Shown here: positions 59,746-64,000 of the stretch, one piece after another
Layout: every line of letters begins with the position of its first letter
Position numbering within the stretch: the stretch's first letter is position 1
DNA from: Ignavibacteriales bacterium
Lineage (GTDB): Bacteria > Bacteroidota > Ignavibacteria > Ignavibacteriales > SURF-24
DNA: 64,000 bases
Reading direction: 5' to 3'
Assembly: GCA_003599415.1 (NCBI GenBank)
Contig: QZKB01000159.1
Location: 1 to 64,000 of the forward strand
The notes under the pieces: generated by a model
What the model was told of the DNA's origin: nothing
Database searches by the model: none
The model's input: only the letters and a program-made list of their open reading frames with translations
Position numbers and translations under genes: made by a program

Positions 59746-61464
59746 ATGAAGTATATCTCAATTACTTTTGGATTACTTATGTGTTGGCAGATTTTACTTT
59801 TGCCGTCAAAATCATTTTGCTCAATTACTATAAGTGGGGTAATATATGGTGCTAATGAAAAGCCAGTTGAATTTGCGAATTTAACTGTTGTTGATGCAGA
59901 TGATGGAAGTCTTTCTGAAGATGCAATTTCTTATTCACCTGTTAAGAAAATTAATACAGAGAAAGATGGGATTTTTCAGTTTCAATTGGAAACACCGGGA
60001 AATTACAGATTAATTATTCTACCTCTTAACCATGAAATTACTTCAATCCCTTTGCCTCTTCAAAATGATAATGATGAAATTAAAATGAAAATATTCCTTG
60101 CTCCTATTGGGTATCTTGACTTGTTAACAGAGTTTAATATTTATGGTAATTGGAATAACTTCCAGTTTACAGCATCTGAAAAAATGAAAAAACAGGCGAA
60201 TGGGACATTTATTTTTGAAAAGGAATATACTTCCGATACACTCTCATACATTATTACCATTCCAATTGAACTGATGTATTTAACTTTTCCACGTTCTAAT
60301 AATCTTAATGTAAGTTCAAATGCCGGGTTTTATTCAATTAATAATTATGGTGCCTTAACTTCCCAAATAATTTCCAGAGACAGACACTTTAAAATTATAT
60401 TCGATCCTTCAAAAATAATTCAACATAGAAAAGAACAGCTTCCGAAAGTAATAATAGAGAATAATCATCAAGATCTTGGAAGAATAATAAATCTGTATCT
60501 TGAATATCATAGGAAACTAATAGACCTGAGCAAAAAGTATTGGGACCATAAAACAAAATATGACGAAGAGATTGATTATAAAAATGAATTGGTGTCTTAC
60601 TATAAGTATATGGAAGATATTTTTCTTGAGGAAAACGAACCTTTAATTGTTAGGCAAAGCGCAGCAGTATATCGTTTATTATCTTTTATGAGTCATTCAG
60701 ATGCAGATGTTGATTCAATTATGATCCCAAATATTTTAGAGATTTTACCTTTCAACTCAAACTTCTGGAGTTTTTTACCAGAAGGTGTTTCAGCAATTAC
60801 AAGGTCTTACAAAAACATAAATATGAAAAAGCAGCTGTTAAGAAATTTTGAAGAACAAAATCCTGTTAAAAAAGTGCGTGCAATAGCTTTGGCTAGTTTA
60901 ACACATATGGCTCAGTACTACAATGAAAAAGATAAACTTATTGAGTTATATAATGAACTAAAGAGTAAATATGGAGATGTGAAAGAAATTGAATTTGAAT
61001 TAAAAATCTCTAAACCAGATATTAGTTCAGATTTATGTGTCGGCATTATTCTTCCGGAATTTAAACTAAAACTTTTAAACGTAGATAAAGTAATTACCAA
61101 TAATGATTTAATTGGAAAATATTATCTGATTGATTTTTGGTCAACCTGGTGTAGTGGTTGTGTTGCCTCTATTAAATATTTGCAAAATTTATATGAAAAA
61201 TATAAAGACAAAAATTTTACAATACTTAGCGTTTCCTTTGATAATAAGGAAAAGACTATTAACAAATTCCAAGAGGAGAAATATAGAATGCCCTGGATAA
61301 ATGCTTTTGTTGGTCGAGAGAATCATCAAAAAATTTATAAAGATTTTGAAATACTAAGTTTACCAAAAGCCTTCCTTGTAGACCCGGATGGAAAAATTGT
61401 TGCTGGGTCTGATGAACTGATGGGAGAAAATATTGTGAAGACTGTTGATAGGATATTAAAGTAG
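59746..61464 (+). CDS. exported TlpA-like thiol-disulfide protein with N-terminal beta-domain
   Basis: A 572-residue protein. Signal peptide about 1-25 (ISITFGLLMCWQILLLPSKS). Residues about 27-115 form a carboxypeptidase-regulatory/Cna-B-like beta-sandwich (ISGVIYGANEKPVEFANLTV). The middle (about 120-430) is mainly helical with no known domain. Residues about 435-572 are a TlpA/AhpC-TSA thioredoxin fold (LIGKYYLIDFWSTWCSGCVA) with redox Cys469 and Cys472, then LSLPKAFLVDPDGKIVAGSD. Such proteins reduce or protect extracytoplasmic thiols. Good ribosome binding site (CAGGAG). Confidence 0.88.
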   Translation: MKYISITFGLLMCWQILLLPSKSFCSITISGVIYGANEKPVEFANLTVVDADDGSLSEDAISYSPVKKINTEKDGIFQFQLETPGNYRLIILPLNHEITSIPLPLQNDNDEIKMKIFLAPIGYLDLLTEFNIYGNWNNFQFTASEKMKKQANGTFIFEKEYTSDTLSYIITIPIELMYLTFPRSNNLNVSSNAGFYSINNYGALTSQIISRDRHFKIIFDPSKIIQHRKEQLPKVIIENNHQDLGRIINLYLEYHRKLIDLSKKYWDHKTKYDEEIDYKNELVSYYKYMEDIFLEENEPLIVRQSAAVYRLLSFMSHSDADVDSIMIPNILEILPFNSNFWSFLPEGVSAITRSYKNINMKKQLLRNFEEQNPVKKVRAIALASLTHMAQYYNEKDKLIELYNELKSKYGDVKEIEFELKISKPDISSDLCVGIILPEFKLKLLNVDKVITNNDLIGKYYLIDFWSTWCSGCVASIKYLQNLYEKYKDKNFTILSVSFDNKEKTINKFQEEKYRMPWINAFVGRENHQKIYKDFEILSLPKAFLVDPDGKIVAGSDELMGENIVKTVDRILK

Positions 61465-61511
61465 TTAGATGATTTCTTAAAGCCATAGCAAATCTCAGAA
61501 AACCATATGAG

Positions 61512-61558
61512 AACCTTCAAGGTCTCTTGCTTAAAACTCAGCGAGGACCTTGAAGGTT
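61512..61558. terminator. long bidirectional hairpin
   Basis: AACCTTCAAGGTC (61512-61524) pairs perfectly with GACCTTGAAGGTT (61546-61558); an inner CTTGC/GCGAG pairing extends the stem. It lies between the convergent TlpA-like and T9SS genes, with T-rich flanks. Confidence 0.8.
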
Positions 61559-61563
61559 TTCTG

Positions 61564-64000
61564 CTACTTCAGCAGTATCATCTTTTTACTTGTAATTAAA
61601 CTTCCGGCTTTAAGCTGGTAAATATAAACTCCGCTTGCAAATTTGGAAGCATCGAAACTTATTGTGTAATATCCAGGCTGCTGCTCTTCGTTTACAAGTG
61701 TAGCTACTTCTTTGCCGAGAATATCGAATACTTTCAAGGTAACTTGTAAAGACGGGGCATGCCCCGTCTCTACAGGTAATGAATATTTAATTGTGGTAAC
61801 TGGGTTGAACGGATTTGGATAGTTCTGCTCCAGCGCAAATGTAATATCATTTAACTCTTTAAGCTTGTTCAGAGTCTCATTTATAAATTCCCCGGTTCCT
61901 ATCAACATTTTAAATTGGTGTTCGCTTCCTTTTGAAATTCTTAAAACAGAATTTTCATCAATTACTTTTCTGCTTGTGCAATCAAATATTTTATAAGAAT
62001 AATTCTGCGGAATCTTACCTGCTATTGCAGCATTCAAATTTACCTCAGAATTACCCGAGTTGTTTAATAATACAAAATCCCATTCGGCGCCGTTTGTGCC
62101 GCTTTTAATTGAGGCAATGCAACGGCTTTTGTTATCTTCACAGACAATAAATGATTCAAGGCTATTGCCAAAACCGGTGGGTTGTAAATATTCATTTTTA
62201 TCATTTGAGTTCAGCTTTGAAATGTTTTTGTTCTTTGTTGAAAACATCAGGTCATTTTCAGATTCGTTATCAGTAACCTTTAAATTCAGATGCCAGCCGT
62301 TATCTGCTATTGCTTTGGGATAAATGGCAGGATTGTATTTATCAAAAGTTTTCAATCGTAACCTGTTTACGGAAGGCTCTGCAAAATACGCTTCGAAAGG
62401 TTTCATTATGTATGTCGTTTTATAATTTTTAGTGTTTACATCGTAATGATAAAGCGGAATGTCCGAATCAACCTCAACATCAAAAAGGAAAGGACTTGAA
62501 ATTAATTTCCAGTTGCTTCCGGTAAGATTCATTTGATTCTCTGTCAGTTTCTTTGTCCGGATATTTCCGGGGTACTTGTAAGAAATTTTAAATGAGTCCA
62601 GCAGAGATTGTGCAATAAAGTAGCCGGTTTCCGGGGACATGTAATAATCGTTGAAAAGTGAAAATGAATCAGCAGCGGTTGGATCATATTTATAAACAAC
62701 CCATTCGCCGTCTTTCATGTTTTTAATTCCACCGAAGAATTTAAAAACTGAATCGGCAACTATTTCCCCCATTGGAAAACCGAAAGGTATCCATTTAACA
62801 TTTGCATTGTCTGCGTTCTCTGCCGCCCTTGAACGGGGAACAGAGATTTCTTTCGTTTGAAAATCACTTAGTATTACCTGTACGTCAAGCGAATCAAAGA
62901 CGAGAATTGAATCCGCAATTTTCCCGTTCTTATCAACCGAATACAACTCGCCGAAAACTATTAACCCGTTCTGTGTTATGTTTTCACCCGGAATAAGGTA
63001 ATTGAAATTTCCATCGTGGTATGTAGATAATCTTTTACCATTGCCGCCGTTGTAATAGGCTAAACGGAAATTCAGTTTACCCTGGTTTGCAAACAAATCT
63101 GAATTCAATTTTAAATTAAGCGGAGTATTCTTAAAAAAGATTTTCGGAGTCGATAAAAACGATTCTGAATTTAACCTGAGATTATTCAGTACTCTGTTTG
63201 CAGATTGCGTGCTATCAAAATAACCCTTTAATACAGTACGGATTGTATCCTGCCCAAATCCATTGTGAATTATTACTAAAGTGTCTTTAGCTTGTTTACT
63301 GAATACAGGAGTCAGATATTTTAAGTAAACAGAAATGGTGTCGTTCACCTTAAGCGAAAAACTATTCAGCAAATCATTTGTGAGTTTGAAATTATTATTC
63401 GGGAATAATATAGAAATATTAAGCGGCTCGTTACCAACGTTATGGAAGAGAATTTGTTTATTATTCGAAGTGAATGTTTCAAATGAATCCTTAGCTACAG
63501 TGTTAATGTAAGAAAAAGTTGCGACTGCAAGTTCACCGCCGCGTCCGTTTCCTTCAAGCCAGAATGATAAATTTCTTTTCGGATATGCATTTGTTTCTAC
63601 AGTTAATGTCGTTTGGTTCACTCCAAATTTTTGCGGACTGAATTCAACTGTAATTGCGGCACTGCTGTTAGGATCAACTGATTTTGGCGGATTAATAACT
63701 CTGAATGTTGTAGTATCCGTTCCTTCAACTTTTATTTTTTTAATTGCCAAAGGAACATTTCCGCCATCGTTATAGATTATAATTTGCTTTGTTGATTTAC
63801 GTGATGCGGCTGTATTCAGAAACATAAGGCTGTCACTTGTAACTTTAGCCACAGCTTTGCGAAGGTAGAAATTTAAATCTGTCTTTAGCGTATCCCGGTC
63901 TTTTGGGCCGTTAATTCTTATTAAAGTGATTGAACCGTATGTATATGCTACAGGCGCTTTGGCAGTATTTATTCTGATAAGAAAATCTTTTTGGGATTTA
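61564..64000 (-). CDS. secreted T9SS-sorted protein with choice-of-anchor-D-like domains (5' end outside the window)
   Basis: The frame is open through the right edge: beyond the GTG at 63852, 49 further sense codons reach base 64000, so at least 811 residues are present and the start is missing. Residues near the left of this fragment (SLMFLNTAASRKSTKQIIIY, VPLAIKKIKVEGTDTTTFRV) and again (NKQILFHNVGNEPLNISILF) are ASH/choice-of-anchor-D repeats. A middle region is unassigned. The C-terminal T9SS sorting domain starts FALEQNYPNPFNPVTTIKYS. An in-frame palindrome at 61745-61774 inserts VETGHAPSLQ between the first two strands of that domain. Enzymatic function, if any, is not visible. Confidence 0.9.
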   Translation of the reverse strand, partial: KSQKDFLIRINTAKAPVAYTYGSITLIRINGPKDRDTLKTDLNFYLRKAVAKVTSDSLMFLNTAASRKSTKQIIIYNDGGNVPLAIKKIKVEGTDTTTFRVINPPKSVDPNSSAAITVEFSPQKFGVNQTTLTVETNAYPKRNLSFWLEGNGRGGELAVATFSYINTVAKDSFETFTSNNKQILFHNVGNEPLNISILFPNNNFKLTNDLLNSFSLKVNDTISVYLKYLTPVFSKQAKDTLVIIHNGFGQDTIRTVLKGYFDSTQSANRVLNNLRLNSESFLSTPKIFFKNTPLNLKLNSDLFANQGKLNFRLAYYNGGNGKRLSTYHDGNFNYLIPGENITQNGLIVFGELYSVDKNGKIADSILVFDSLDVQVILSDFQTKEISVPRSRAAENADNANVKWIPFGFPMGEIVADSVFKFFGGIKNMKDGEWVVYKYDPTAADSFSLFNDYYMSPETGYFIAQSLLDSFKISYKYPGNIRTKKLTENQMNLTGSNWKLISSPFLFDVEVDSDIPLYHYDVNTKNYKTTYIMKPFEAYFAEPSVNRLRLKTFDKYNPAIYPKAIADNGWHLNLKVTDNESENDLMFSTKNKNISKLNSNDKNEYLQPTGFGNSLESFIVCEDNKSRCIASIKSGTNGAEWDFVLLNNSGNSEVNLNAAIAGKIPQNYSYKIFDCTSRKVIDENSVLRISKGSEHQFKMLIGTGEFINETLNKLKELNDITFALEQNYPNPFNPVTTIKYSLPVETGHAPSLQVTLKVFDILGKEVATLVNEEQQPGYYTISFDASKFASGVYIYQLKAGSLITSKKMILLK
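61745..61774. repeat. 30-nt near-perfect palindrome inside a coding region
   Basis: Left arm TGTAAAGACGGGGCA (61745-61759) matches the complement of the right arm TGCCCCGTCTCTACA (61760-61774) at 14 of 15 positions; the central 18 nt, 61751-61768, are perfect. It is read in frame on the minus strand as VETGHAPSLQ within the T9SS sorting domain. It is much more GC-rich than the surrounding DNA. Confidence 0.85.

Noticed and set aside
1-64000. tRNA, rRNA, tmRNA, CRISPR and insertion-sequence signatures
   Set aside because: Intergenic gaps were read on both strands and none showed a cloverleaf, conserved rRNA/tmRNA segments, regular spacer arrays or transposase motifs.

Overview
The window is AT-rich bacterial chromosome. 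The best fit is a member of the Ignavibacteriota, in the Bacteroidota-Chlorobiota group. Three large exported proteins end in a type IX secretion (T9SS) sorting domain with the NYPNPFNP motif. There are also a TonB-dependent receptor with a carboxypeptidase-regulatory-like head, TlpA-type exported thioredoxins, several small outer-membrane barrels and a candidate TAnnTTTG-type promoter. No rRNA, tRNA, CRISPR array, insertion sequence or integrase was seen.

Region 1 (1-14 kb) is accessory and loosely organised. It holds a DUF1858/DUF2249 protein, a 5'-truncated DUF438-hemerythrin-PAS gene next to a D12 adenine methylase, and scattered single-domain proteins (AHSA1, RibD/DHFR-like, VOC, YciI, isochorismatase, DUF4180, methyltransferase, tyrosine phosphatase, RRM protein, DUF1579, HAD). 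Two outer-membrane-type proteins and a PD40 lipoprotein are interspersed. Intergenic DNA here carries small hairpin repeats.

Region 2 (14.3-17 kb) is a secreted M14 zinc carboxypeptidase with a T9SS domain.

Region 3 (17.2-26.3 kb) is the conserved translation/RNA operon rimP-nusA-infB-rbfA-truB-ribF-rpsO-pnp. It is preceded by an unusual leader with a terminator-like hairpin seven bases before the rimP start, and closed by a GC-rich terminator.

Region 4 (26.3-40.5 kb) is housekeeping, all on the plus strand: dus, an RNase G/E, transaldolase, gcvT, a comB homologue, ftsK, lolA, a flippase-like membrane protein, a barrel, uppP, a cyclophilin lipoprotein, holA, and an ECF sigma factor with a partner membrane protein.

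Region 5 (40.6-50.3 kb) is a 2407-residue M6-type metalloprotease with 17 tandem about 94-residue repeats and a T9SS domain, facing a TonB-dependent receptor.

Region 6 (50.3-64 kb) has an FAD oxidoreductase, a hybrid histidine kinase, a NusG paralogue, an OB-HD protein, a TPR protein, a sirtuin, queD/queE, a barrel, a PstS-like lipoprotein, a TlpA-like protein and a further T9SS protein that runs off the right edge. That last gene carries a near-perfect 30-nt palindrome translated in frame inside its sorting domain.

No single previously undescribed system is evident. The observations most worth following are the in-frame palindrome, the rimP leader, the dam/DUF438 junction, the hairpin-repeat family with a compensatory base change, and the Cys-bearing repeat array of the protease.
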